Assembly: GCA_001662425.1 (NCBI GenBank)
Contig: BDDC01000080.1
Span: 74,480 to 124,960 of the forward strand
Source: Chlamydomonas sphaeroides
Lineage: Eukaryota; Chlorophyta; Chlorophyceae; Chlamydomonadales; Chlamydomonadaceae
Reading direction: 5' to 3'
Length of the DNA stretch: 50,481 nt
In this document: piece by piece, positions 21,860 to 31,890 of the stretch
Position numbering within the stretch: the first letter of the stretch is position 1
How the letters are laid out: every line of letters starts with the position of its first letter
Notes under the pieces: model-generated
The model's input: the letters and a program-made list of their open reading frames with translations, nothing else
Told to the model about the DNA's origin: nothing
The model's database searches: none
Position numbers and translations under genes: made by a program

Positions 21860-24800
21860 NNNNNNNNNNNNNNNNNNNNNNNNNNNNNNNNNNNNNNNNN
21901 NNNNNNNNNNNNNNNNNNNNNNNNNNNNNNNNNNNNNNNNNNNNNNNNNNNNNNNNNNNNNNNNNNNNNNNNNNNNNNNNNNNNNNNNNNNNNNNNNNNN
22001 NNNNNNNNNNNNNNNNNNNNNNNNNNNNNNNNNNNNNNNNNNNNNNNNNNNNNNNNNNNNNNNNNNNNNNNNNNNNNNNNNNNNNNNNNNNNNNNNNNNN
22101 NNNNNNNNNNNNNNNNNNNNNNNNNNNNNNNNNNNNNNNNNNNNNNNNNNNNNNNNNNNNNNNNNNNNNNNNNNNNNNNNNNNNNNNNNNNNTATGGATT
22201 GGGCTATCAGCCTTTGTCATCCTGGTCAACAAATTCGTACTGGCATACGCCGACTTTCCGTATCCGAGTAAGATGACGCTCGGAGAGCGTGCCCCTGCCC
22301 CGAGGACGCCCAGCTGCCTAGCTCCCATGTGTGCGCCAGCACATCACTCCAGCAGCTTCATTCCGTGCTAGCGGCCGGTGTAGGCCAGACTACATGAAAG
22401 CGGCCCGCCGGGGGCGCGGGGCGGCCCGCCGCGGCTCCCCTCCGCCCCCTCCGCTGCCCGTGGGGGTTCGACACCCTTCCACCGGGCCCCGGATGCCTCC
22501 ATCCCAGTTTGGTCTCAGCTACCGCCCAGCAGCCGCCCATCGTGCACGTCCCCGGCCCCCGCGGTGGACCGGCCAGCCCGTGGCTTGTTCCCTCTCGCCC
22601 CGAGGCGCCACTGCGCCTCGTCACCGTCGCGCACGCGGCCACCCAGGTCGCCTGCTGTGGGCCAAGCCCTCAGACCCCCAGGCAGCTCCCTGCTCACCTC
22701 GCCCCGCCCTCGCCCCCGCCCACCCGCTATGGCCGCAGTCGCGCTAACGCTGACCCACATGGCTTTCTGTTCGGCGCTGGCCTTCGGGCTCATCAAGTCC
22801 GGGGTGGTGGACGCCATTCACATGGACCGCTCCACCTACCTCCGGTGAGGGGGGAGGCGGGGGCAGGGGAGGCGAGTGCGCCGCAGGGTTAGTGCGCGTG
22901 CTGGCGTCGCATGGAACGCCCTGCCTGCCTGCGCCTGCGGTGAGGGGGCCAGCAGGGAATGAGCTGTTAGGGGGCATACTATGGGCACGGCGTGGCAGCG
23001 GTCGGCGCACCTATTGTAGGTTCTGAACTAGGTAACACATAGTAAGCACGACCCGCGCGGGTGTATAGGTGGGTGGGAGGGGGAAAGGAGGCATCGGGCG
23101 GGCCGGTGAGGCACGGGGCCCCGGCCAGCGGTCGGCCCGGCTGCTGCTGACTCGACTCCTCCCGCGCTGGTCCTGGCCGGCCTGAGCATAGTGCCAATCA
23201 GGGGACTGCCAAGGGGCAAGTCAAGGGCCCCCACCGGAGCCCCACCGGCGCTCCTGGCCCGCCATAGGGCCGCGGCCGACTCCGCGAGACCAACCCAGCT
23301 TGTCGGTGTGGCCGCCCCGCCCCGGCCCTACCCCTCGGCCCCCACCCCCTTAGAAGGAGCCGCCCTTGGCGTGCTGCCCCCGTGCGCCTCCGTTCCCCCT
23401 CCGTATGTGCTGCCGCGGCCATCGCCGCCCTCCCCTCCCTGCTCCCGTGCTGCCCATGGTACATACCTGCTGCCTGCACGCAGCTTGACCCCTCCCGCTC
23501 CCCTCTGCCCCATGTTATCTCCCCCGCCCCCGCCCGGTAGCAACGTGGTGCCCATCGCGGCGCTCTTCTCTGGCACCCTGTGGCTGGGCAACGCCGCCTA
23601 TCTGTACCTGTCGGTGGCCTTCATCCAGATGATCAAGGTGCGCAATGCCTTGATATGCCGCTGATGAAGCAGCATGCCACAACAGCATGTGAAGGTGCGC
23701 AGCGCCTGCACATGCTGTTGTGGTACCGCATGCTGCTCCATGCTCCATGCGCGGCGGGCATGCCCGCATGTCGGAATGGAACCCTGCGAGCGCTCCACCG
23801 CAAGCCAAACGTACCCTGGCCCCCTCCCTTCCTCCTTTCCCGCTCACCCCCTCGCCGCCCAGGCCACCATGCCCATCACCGTGTTCTTGGTGGGCGTGCT
23901 GCTGGGAACCGAGCGCTACGCGCACGCGTACGCAGCCAACATGGTCATCATCGCCATCGGGGTGGCAGCCGCCAGCTACGGTACGTGTGCGGCCGCACGC
24001 CTGCCTGCACGGCAGTCTGGCACCCGGGGGCGCGCACGCAGCCAACATGGTCATCACCCCGGCCCACCCCGGGTCTGCGCGCTGTTGGCGCTGTTGTTCG
24101 GGGGAGGGCGGGGGACAGCGGGGCCGCGGGGGGCCGTGCTCCGGGCGGCAACTGCCGGACCTGCCCCCACCCCGGCCGGCCCCCAGGCGAGCTCAACTTC
24201 AACCTCATCGGCTTCATCTTCCAGGCCGGCTCCATCATCACCGAGTCGTTCCGCCTCTCGCTCATCCAGCTGCTGCTGCAGGTGCGCCGCCGGGACCCCC
24301 TGGCTCCTTTGCTTTTAGGGCCTTCGACGGCCTTCAAATGGGTTACGCTGGCTTCGTCGCTAGTCTCGTGCGCAGCCGGGGCGGCAGAGCCGCCAACGCA
24401 CGCGGGCTCTGCGCGCCCGCAGCGCCGCAGCCAGTGCTCCTGGCCGCGGAGCGCCCCGCCGCTCCGGCGCTCGCTGCTGGCGCTTGTCTCGGCGCGCTGA
24501 GCTTGGTTCAGCCCCGCGCGGGCTCGATCCTGCAACTCAAGTATCGGCGTTCGGGCCAATGCTCTGCCGTCAGCACTCTCGTCATCGTCCTCCCCTGCCG
24601 TCCCCCCTCGCTCCACATGCAGGCGCGTGGCATCAAGCTCAACCCCGTGACTACGCTCTACTACATCGCGCCCGCCTGCTTCTGCTTCCTGTGCCTGCCC
24701 TTCTCCATCATCGAGCTGCCCACCATGATGGCCGTCACCGTCAAGTTCCCCTGGGCCTGGATCGGGCTGTCCGCCGTGGGCGCCTTTGGTGCGTGCGCGC

Positions 24801-26053
24801 CGTCGGGCTGCATGCCAGGCCTGTGGTCTTCGACGAGAAGACTCTATAGTGTCATTATAGCCTATCGAGCTGAATCGTCGGAGTACCGATGGGGTCAGCA
24901 TAAGATGTAACACGGGGGCTGCTGCATGCTGCTGTCGTCTGTCGTCATGTCGTTGTCGGCTCATTGGCGCGTGCGTGTGCCGCCTGACCGGCCCCCCGGG
25001 TCGCCCCTGCGCGCTCGACGCGCGGCTGCAAGCACGGCGGCACGCCAGCTGCTGCTTGGTCCGGCTGCGAAGCCCTGCTGGTCTTCGGCCACCCTGCGAG
25101 GCGGCGTCGTTCCGGTCACACTTGTGCGACCCACGACACGACACTCACCCCTCCCTCCCCGTTCCCTCTGCCCCAACCCCGCAGCGCTCAACATGTCGGT
25201 CTTCCTGCTCATCGGCCGCAGCAGCGCGCTGACCATGAACATCGCGGGCGTCATCAAGGACTGGCTGCTCATCTTCCTCTCCGTGATGCTGTACGGGTGA
25301 GGACGAGTGCACGGCACGTCGCCGCCCGTGTGGGTGACACGCGTGAACCGCACGGCCGCACGGGTGCCGAACGACGGCGCCCTTCTCCCGTACAACGTGC
25401 GCCGGGTGCTGCTGGACTGCCGTACTTGCCCCCCAGCTGCTTGCTGCTTCCCGCTGCTGCTGCCGCACGGCTCAAAGCGCGCTGCTGCCCTCGCCGCCGC
25501 CGCCGCCGCCCCGTCCGTCATGTCGCCTCGCACAACCCGTTGTCCCATTAGCTTGCAACAACTGCTCCGCCCCTCGCGCCCAGGTCGCCCGTCGCCTCGT
25601 TCCAGCTGGTCGGCTACGCGGTGGCCTTTGTGGGCGTCTGCTGGTGCGGTCGGGGCCGTGGGGAAGACCCTGGTGTTGGTGTGGGTGCTTGTCGCTACGG
25701 GAGCGTGCGGCGCGCAATGTGGATCGCACGGGCGCACGCGTCTACAACTCTGCTGGGATTTCATGGGGGCGGAACTCGGACGCGGGCGTGGGGGAGACGT
25801 TTGGGTGGCGCAATGTTGACCGGTGGAAGCGGCAGTGGGCAAGAGATGTGTGTCGCTTGTCACGGGGGCCCTGCAGCCCCCGCGACACCCTGCAGCCTGT
25901 ACCACACCGCACCGCTGCCGTACTGCTGGTGCTGCTGCTGCCGTACGCAGGTACAACTACCAGAAGCTGCAGGCCTCGCGCCAAGCGCTGCCGCCGCCGC
26001 GGGCGCTTTCGTCAGAGGAGGAGAAGGCCCCTCTGGTGGGCGGCAAGGCGTGA
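21558..26053 (+). CDS. KD-group nucleotide-sugar/triose-phosphate transporter family protein (gap inside)
   Basis: Exon 1 is 21558-21631 (MAGELSKQQQEANKDFWIQA...). The next exon begins inside the assembly gap and ends at 22267 (WIGLSAFVILVNKFVLAYAD). Then follow 22739-22844, 23541-23637, 23863-23980, 24187-24281, 24623-24788, 25185-25296, 25584-25643 and 25951-26053, with matching phases; 333 residues are visible. The sequence is all transmembrane helices with family signatures: LTLTHMAFCSALAF, AYLYLSVAFIQMIKATMPI, FNLIGFIFQAGSIITESFRL, GIKLNPVTTLYYIAP and MNIAGVIKDWLLI, then WYNYQKLQ. The Lys-Asp in the last motif places it in the plant KD group of the drug/metabolite transporter superfamily, Golgi or plastid envelope antiporters whose substrate cannot be told from sequence. 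The acidic-dileucine-like C-terminus (SSEEEKAPLV) faces the cytosol in relatives. The missing part should hold the start of helix 1. Confidence 0.87.
21802..21859. repeat. Poly-C run at gap edge
   Basis: 58 consecutive C bases directly before the N stretch. This is probably a sequencing or assembly artefact at a hard-to-read C/G tract rather than a true length. Confidence 0.9.
21860..22192. other. Assembly gap (333 N)
   Basis: Unknown bases. The gap removes the end of intron 1 and the start of exon 2 of the transporter gene, possibly one whole small exon. Confidence 0.99.
23668..23737. repeat. Intronic hairpin with 24-base arms
   Basis: AGCAGCATGC plus CACAACAGCATGTG (23668-23691) pairs with CACATGCTGTTGTG plus GCATGCTGCT (23709-23737) around a 17-base loop; the right arm has five extra bases as a bulge. 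It lies in the transporter intron between exons ending 23637 and starting 23863. Size and pairing resemble a small MITE or a microRNA-like precursor. Confidence 0.8.
24036..24056 (+). repeat. Copy of transporter exon fragment in following intron
   Basis: 21 bases (ACGCAGCCAACATGGTCATC plus A) are identical to 23930-23950 in the exon 23863-23980, which encodes AANMVI; the copy lies 106 bases downstream, inside the intron. Confidence 0.93.
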
Positions 26054-26069
26054 TGCGGCGGCCCGTTGT

Positions 26070-26214
26070 GGGGCCGCGGGCGTGTCGCTGCACCAGCGGT
26101 GGTGTACCCCGGGTGGGGCCGCGAGCGTGTCGCTGCACCAGCGGTGGTGTACCCCGGGTGGGGCCGCGGGCGTATCGCTGCACCAGCGGTGGTGTACCCC
26201 GGGTGGGGCCGCGA
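26070..26214. repeat. 45-base tandem repeat, 3.2 copies
   Basis: The unit starts GGGGCCGCGGGCGTGTCGCT; copies begin at 26070, 26115, 26160 and 26205 (partial) with only a few base changes. It begins 16 bases after the transporter stop codon. Confidence 0.95.
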
Positions 26215-27300
26215 GCCCGGCGCTACCTCGCAGCAAGGCGGCTGTGGCCTCTGCGGGTGGCGGGGCCCTGTTGGGCGCGCAGCGCCGCATGGCTCGTCTC
26301 GGCCGATGCGGCGGTGGCGTTTCTGCGGCCGGCGCGGCGGGGGCGTGGACGGGCTGCGCTCTGCCGCGTTGGCAGGCCGGGCCAGTAGCCGCTGGCGGGC
26401 GAGGGGTCGTGACGAGGTTGCACGGGAGGCGGGTTGCAGCGATGCCGAGGGGTTGGAGGGAGAGTGGAGGCGAGCGGCCGAGCGGAGTGAGATGCTGCGA
26501 AGGGTTGGGGAGGGTTGGGGTGGGGAGGTGCGCAGGTCACGCAGTGCGGCATGTAAGCCCCCTACCTGGCACACGTCACCACTGGCTCGCCGATGCCGAC
26601 CGACCGGCCTTACGCCAGGCCGCCAGCAATGACGCCCGCGTGCACTGACCACTGAGTCGCACGCAGCGACGGCCGAGACGGCGACTTGCAGCTTGATGGT
26701 GAGGGGCCACGCGGAACGGGAGCGGAACGGGGTTGGGTTGCGGCCTCCCACGCAGCGCTCGTATCTTACCCTCAGCGAGCTCACCCGGCCCCAGTGACTT
26801 CCCGGCCCCTTGGGGCGCTGGACTCATCGTATGGTAGTGAGCTCAGCCCACCCGGGGCGGCGCGAAGTCACCGCGCCGAGGTAGTGAGCTGAAGTTTGGT
26901 TGGTATCATTGTAACATATCCAACGCATGCTGCGGGGAGATAAGGACGTGCCATGCTCACACGTTTAGTTGCCAGCTTTGCAAGTTCTGCTTACCAGCCC
27001 CGCGTCGGGCTAGGCCTCACCACAACTCCACCGCAGCCGCCAGCCCGGCACGTCGTTCACGTTGTTCACGCCCTCTACGTGCACGTCCGGCATGTCGTTC
27101 ACGCGCGCTGCAGTGCACACAGCATGCCCGGCAGCCTGGCGTCCGAGCCAGGCGGCCCCAGGGACGCCAAGCAAACAGAAATCTTAAGCCGCCAGCCCGG
27201 CATCATGTCGATCACGCGCGCTACGTACAGTGCGCGCAGCATGCCTGGCGTCGGTCAAGGCCCCAGCATGTCAACTCGTTATGTTGAAAGGTTTTACCCA

Positions 27301-27360
27301 TGCCGCCAGCACACAACAAATGCCGCCAGCACACAACACATGCCGCCAGCACACTACCCA
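27301..27360. repeat. 20-base tandem repeat, 3 copies
   Basis: TGCCGCCAGCACACAACAAA and two close copies start at 27301, 27321 and 27341. Confidence 0.95.
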
Positions 27361-27530
27361 TGCACAGGGTCCACTGAGCCAGCAGCCACAACGTCGTACA
27401 CATCGACCCTCACAAGCAAGAGCGCCACACATACTGTAGTCGTGCCATGCACGTACGGCCTTGCGCGGCGGGACCAGGTAGATAGGTGGATGGCAGGGCG
27501 CAGGCCCAGCACCAGGGCAGCCTAGCCACA

Positions 27531-28330
27531 CTAAGCGGCGAGTGCTTTGCCCGCTTGGGGCGGGAGTTGTGCGTGGCTGCTCCGCTGGGGGCAGCGCTCC
27601 TTGTCGCTCCAGAGAGCGAGCGCTCCAGGCAGCACCATGCTGTCGAAGTCCTCCCATGCCTCGGGGGTCGGGCGGGGCCGCACAGGACAATCAAAGACGA
27701 AAGAAAAACCGCCGACAATGCGCATGAGCGCGTCGAGCGTGCCCAGCTTCAGTGCCGTGCGGTCAAAGCCCTTGATCCGGTTCATGGCACTGAAGCCGCG
27801 CTCAACCTCGGCGCTGGCGGGCTGCAGCACCAGCATGATCTGGACCAGCCGCCATACAAGTGGCGAGCGGCACATGAGGCGATGGCCAAAATGGAGGTAG
27901 AACTCGCGCGTGGAAAGCTGATGCGCTGACGTAGCAGCCTTGGTCGCGCCGGTGGCAGCCTGCGTGGCAGCCGGCTGGCCGCCCTCCTTAGCAGCGGGCT
28001 GGCTGCCCTCCCTAGCAGCGTGCTGGCCGCCCTCCTTGGCAGCGGGCTGGCCGCCCTGCTTGGCAGCCTGCTTGGCAGCCTGCTTGGCAGCCTGCTTGGC
28101 AGCCTGCTTGGCAGCCTGCTTGGCACGATTGGCCGCTGAGGCGGCGTTTCGGACAGCCGCCGCCAGCGCATCGCTGGCGGCCCTACCGCACTGCTCCCGC
28201 ACACCGTCTCGTCGTACTCCCATTGGCTAACTACCGCCTTCCGCTCCTTCTCCGTAAAGTAGGCTTGGTTATGCTCAGTCAAAGCCTCAATCTCGGCCGA
28301 CCCAAACGTCCCACGGCAGCACGTCCCGCT
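27531..28330 (-). pseudogene. hAT-family transposase C-terminus, broken
   Basis: The frame from 28223 to 27531 contains the hAT dimerisation region: LVQIMLVLQPASAEVERGFS, then AMNRIKG and LGTLDALMRI, followed by PEAWEDFDSMVLPGALALW. It is preceded by an (Ala-Ala-Lys-Gln)n tract and related Gly-Gln-Pro-Ala-Ala-Lys-Glu repeats. A coding-like stretch just upstream, 28330 to about 28205 (LTEHNQAYFTEKERKAVVSQ), is in another frame; the switch coincides with a GTGTG at 28200-28206 that looks like a two-base slip. The DDE catalytic core was not found. The family moves DNA by cut-and-paste; this copy looks dead or domesticated. No terminal inverted repeats or target duplications could be placed. A host gene carrying only the dimerisation domain is the alternative. 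Confidence 0.65.
27955..28124. repeat. 12-base and longer tandem repeats inside the hAT remnant
   Basis: Six to seven units of GCAGCCTGCTTG (Ala-Ala-Lys-Gln on the minus strand) at about 28055-28124, preceded by 27- to 30-base repeats around GGCTGGCCGCCCTCCTTGGC. Confidence 0.85.
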
Positions 28331-31300
28331 CGTCCTGCACTCACAGCACATGCGCATCGACGGCGCGAGAGCGGTACCTTGCAGCCCTTCTATCGTCCGA
28401 ATGCCGTCATGTTGACATGCCGACGACTCAGCTCGGTGGAGACTGTCGACGAAGATGCTAACGGCTGACATCGCTGCTGGGCCCCACCCTGCTAGCGGCG
28501 GGGGTCTGAGCGGAGCAGCGGCCCTGCTTGGGGGCGCAGCCGGGCACCGTACGGCGTATGCGTGCGTGTTACAGGGGCCGGGTACGGAGGCCCTGCCGTA
28601 CCGGTGCAATGAATGTGGCCGGTGCATTAGGAGTGAGTCCCGAACCGCGCGGTGAGCTTCTGCTGCCAAGTCTGTACCCTACACCGCAACCCTCAAGCCG
28701 CCGAGCACGGGCTGGATTGGATCCCCCTCCGCTGCAAGGCATCATCTTATGAATGGTTCTCCTGGGGACCCTACGACTACAAGCCACAACTACAACTACG
28801 CACCTATGATGCTAAAAGATGGACCAGCGCGCCCACCAACGAATCAGGAGGGGCCCACCTCCGTAAGGGGATGCGATGCGTGCCGCGTCGACTACTCTGC
28901 AGCCCCATGCGCATGCCGTACCCATGCCGTACAGATCATGGTGCTAACAAAATTCTTTCTGACCGACAACCAAACGGCAGCAGCTCAGTGGCGCAAGGGC
29001 GCGGACAGCAGCACCAGAGTAGGATATGAAAGGGATGGATTCCTCGGGCCGCAAGCAGCACTTTGCTCAAAAACAGACAAAGTCAAGCACCTGTTGACTT
29101 GCTGTTGGTACTGATCTGAAAGCAGCAGCCGCGCATCCTACCGGTGGACCCAGGCCGGCATGGCAGCCGCGGCCCGGGTCCTCGCGCATGGCGCTACAGC
29201 AAAATCGCCCTGCGCCCTGGCCGGCGTGGTGACGCCGCGCTCTGACCCGTGGCCGCAACGCGCGAACGTATGTGCGACCACAGCCCTCTGGCAGTCTCGT
29301 TCCAGATGCGCTGACCTTAGGAGTAGCAACACACGCCAACCGTAGCGCCTAGGCTACGCTACCACCACCACGCCGCAACGCACAATCACCTCTCGGTGGC
29401 CGGCCAAGCCCGGCCACACCACACCGCCAACCCCAGCAATCTCGCAGCAAACGCTTGCCGCAGAGGCAAGCGAATGGCGCCATCCCCGCTCGCCAAGACC
29501 GCGGCTGGCCGCGGGGTTCTCCGCCGCACGCTCCACCGGCCTGTCGCGGCCAGGAGCGGCGGCCCAATCTCGTCAAAAAAAATGGCCACCAACACGCCTG
29601 CGCACCTTTGCACCTTCGCGCCTGCCGTGAAGGCCAACACTTAACCGACGCTTTACGAACGTACGTGCGATAATGCCCTGCCAAACCTCAATGCACAGCC
29701 CAAGCCTGGGGGCGATCTGATTGCAGCATGGCCTCGACGCCAAGATGTCGTACGCCCGAGCCATCTCGCGCCGATGCAGTAGCGCACGCATGGCGGTTGC
29801 CCGCGCCTCGGTGCCAGCCCTCAAATCCTACATCGATACACGGATTCAGCTCGATAGACGAAATCGACACGGTCGACCAAGATACGATGGCTGTTCGCAG
29901 TACCGTATGCGGATACATGCGGCCGTACGACATGCAAACGCAAGGGCAATCAACAGTTGCCCGGCGGCCGGCCGCACCGCGCCGGGCCAGCGCCGGAACC
30001 AACCGGCCACCAAACCCCGACGATCATTCACCGCCCGTCCCACCACCGCACTGCCCATGCGACCGCAGCAACATCCACACTGCCACACATGTATCCACAC
30101 GGCGGCAACGCATGAGCGAAGGGTGGCGTAGCAGGCCGGGGACGCGGCCGCCTGCCATCCCTCGTCGCGCCGCCTCGCGGCCCGTCCGCCGATACCCTGC
30201 CATCGGAGCCGCCCGCACACACGCAGGACAGCGGCAGGGGCCCGGCCCCTACCAGGCACGTTTATGTACACGCTTGCACACACGTCGTGGCTGCATTCTC
30301 ACGCGATGGATGCTCGGCGCCACGCCAATCAGCGCCCACCGACATCAGCTCACGAGCAGCCGTCTGGCACACAGGCCAGAGGCGCTGAACCACTCCCATA
30401 CGTCCACACGCCTACAGGCCAGAGGCACTGGATTAGCACGCGCCCGGCCACACTGATCTGCCGGCCGGCCGAGCGTGCGGCAACGGCGCTGCGCTTGGGA
30501 GCCGCAACGGTCCCTTGGCAGGGTACGGCGCCTAGGCATTGTGTTAGGCGCGCTGCAGCAATGTGGTGGCCCCGCGGCGCGGCTGCGCCGCAGCCGCGGC
30601 CGCTGTCGCGCACAGCCCCAGGCATTCCACGCCCAACCGACAGGCATTCACCCACGCCACATACCACATACCACATGACATACAGACAACATGCGTTCAC
30701 ACAAACACCACGGATGTACAAAACATCATGAGTCGCTTGGCCGTACTGCCGTACAACCTGGCAGCCAGCGGCGCAGCACCGCCTCGCGCGTTCTGCCCGC
30801 CCGCCCGCCCGCCCACGTGTGCGCTAGGCACCCTGCCAGGTAGCGTGCCCTTAGCCTCGACCGACCGCACGCAGCACCCGTCATGTCACAGTATGCATGG
30901 GGGGCGCCTTCCACACTTGTTCTTCATTGAAAGCCCGGGATTCGGGCGCCCGAACTGCCACGTACTGCCGTACTGCAGACCCCCACGGCATGCACACATT
31001 GCTCGGTATCTGACGCTTGAGCAAATCCTGTCTAGGCGCGCAGCCACACACACCTGGAACCCCCACGCCCCGCCCGCAGCCTGCACTCCAAGGCTCACAA
31101 GCACGTCACGCCACCCACCAGCGCCACCCGCCAGGAAGCTGTGTGTCAGCGGCCGCGGCAGACAAGCCCCGACACAGCTCCAGCAAGGAACGATGAGGGT
31201 CCAGTGACGCTCTGCACGCGTGCTCCAGGCCCCCAGGGCACGCGCCAATCTACGTTCCCCCATCCCCATTCCCTGCTCCCCGGCCACCGTCCGAGCATCT

Positions 31301-31890
31301 GCTCCCAACCTCAGTCCCAATGCCGCCCTTGACGCCTTCGCAGGATTGCTCTCGAGCCACGACCCAATCCAATCCAAGCCAAGCCAAGCCACAACGCAAT
31401 AATCTGACATCGCGTAGGCAATCGCCTCACCCGCCGCCCGCGAATGCTCGTGGGACAATGTTCACCCATATTCCTGCCTTTCTCGCGGTGCAACCTCGAC
31501 ACCTCGCTCCACCCATCCGCCGTCCTCAAGTGCCGGGCACGACCACACCAGCTAGCGCCGCTCGGCTCGGGGCTGAATTCGCCCTCGTTGGGTGCCAAAG
31601 GCCTTTTCGCTTTGACACACCATTGTTGGTTCTTGTCGCCCGGCCCCTTGCACATGCACTATGGGCACCTTGCATTCCCATTCCCAAACCCAGCCCAACG
31701 CACCCCCTCGGCACCCCGTGCGCCCAAAGCACATCATCACACTGTGCCCTAAGCCCTGCGGCGCCGCTGCGACGGAGGCGGCAACCTCTGCACCTCTACC
31801 CGCCGCGCTCCTACGCGGACGTGACGTGACTGCTGCCGTGACTCGGCCCTGCCCATGCCCCTGGCCCTGGCCCTGGCCCTGGCGCTGGCC
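28331..31890. other. Long gene-poor region
   Basis: About 3.5 kb with no supported gene. Minus-strand frames around 29600-29800 have some protein-like stretches (for example RALLHRREMARAYDILASRP) but break repeatedly; they could be older pieces of the hAT element or of another transposon. CATACCACATACCACATGAC lies near 30661-30680, and a CTGGCC hexamer run at about 31859-31890 directly follows the stop of ankyrin protein B on the minus strand. Confidence 0.4.

Larger units (their letters stand above)
26054..27530. other. Intergenic region with tandem and direct repeats
   Basis: Starts with the 3' UTR of the transporter, which contains the 45-base tandem repeat. From about 27040 it becomes repeat-rich: two diverged copies of a roughly 70-base segment (27091-27160 and 27197-27265, sharing TTCACGCGCGCT/ATCACGCGCGCT and GCAGCATGCC) and a 20-base tandem repeat. 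A TGTAA occurs at about 26911. No gene seen. Confidence 0.45.

Noticed and set aside
21688..22371. Frames crossing the poly-C run and the N stretch
   Set aside because: Translation of N and of an artefactual C run; only the WIGLSAFVILVN exon after the gap is supported.
22460..22490. Another T-arm-like GGGGGTTCGACACCC
   Set aside because: No cloverleaf partner sequences in the right places; it is intronic.
29570..29824. Possible transposase fragment on the minus strand
   Set aside because: A few protein-like stretches, but frame breaks every 50-80 codons and no motif that I can name.
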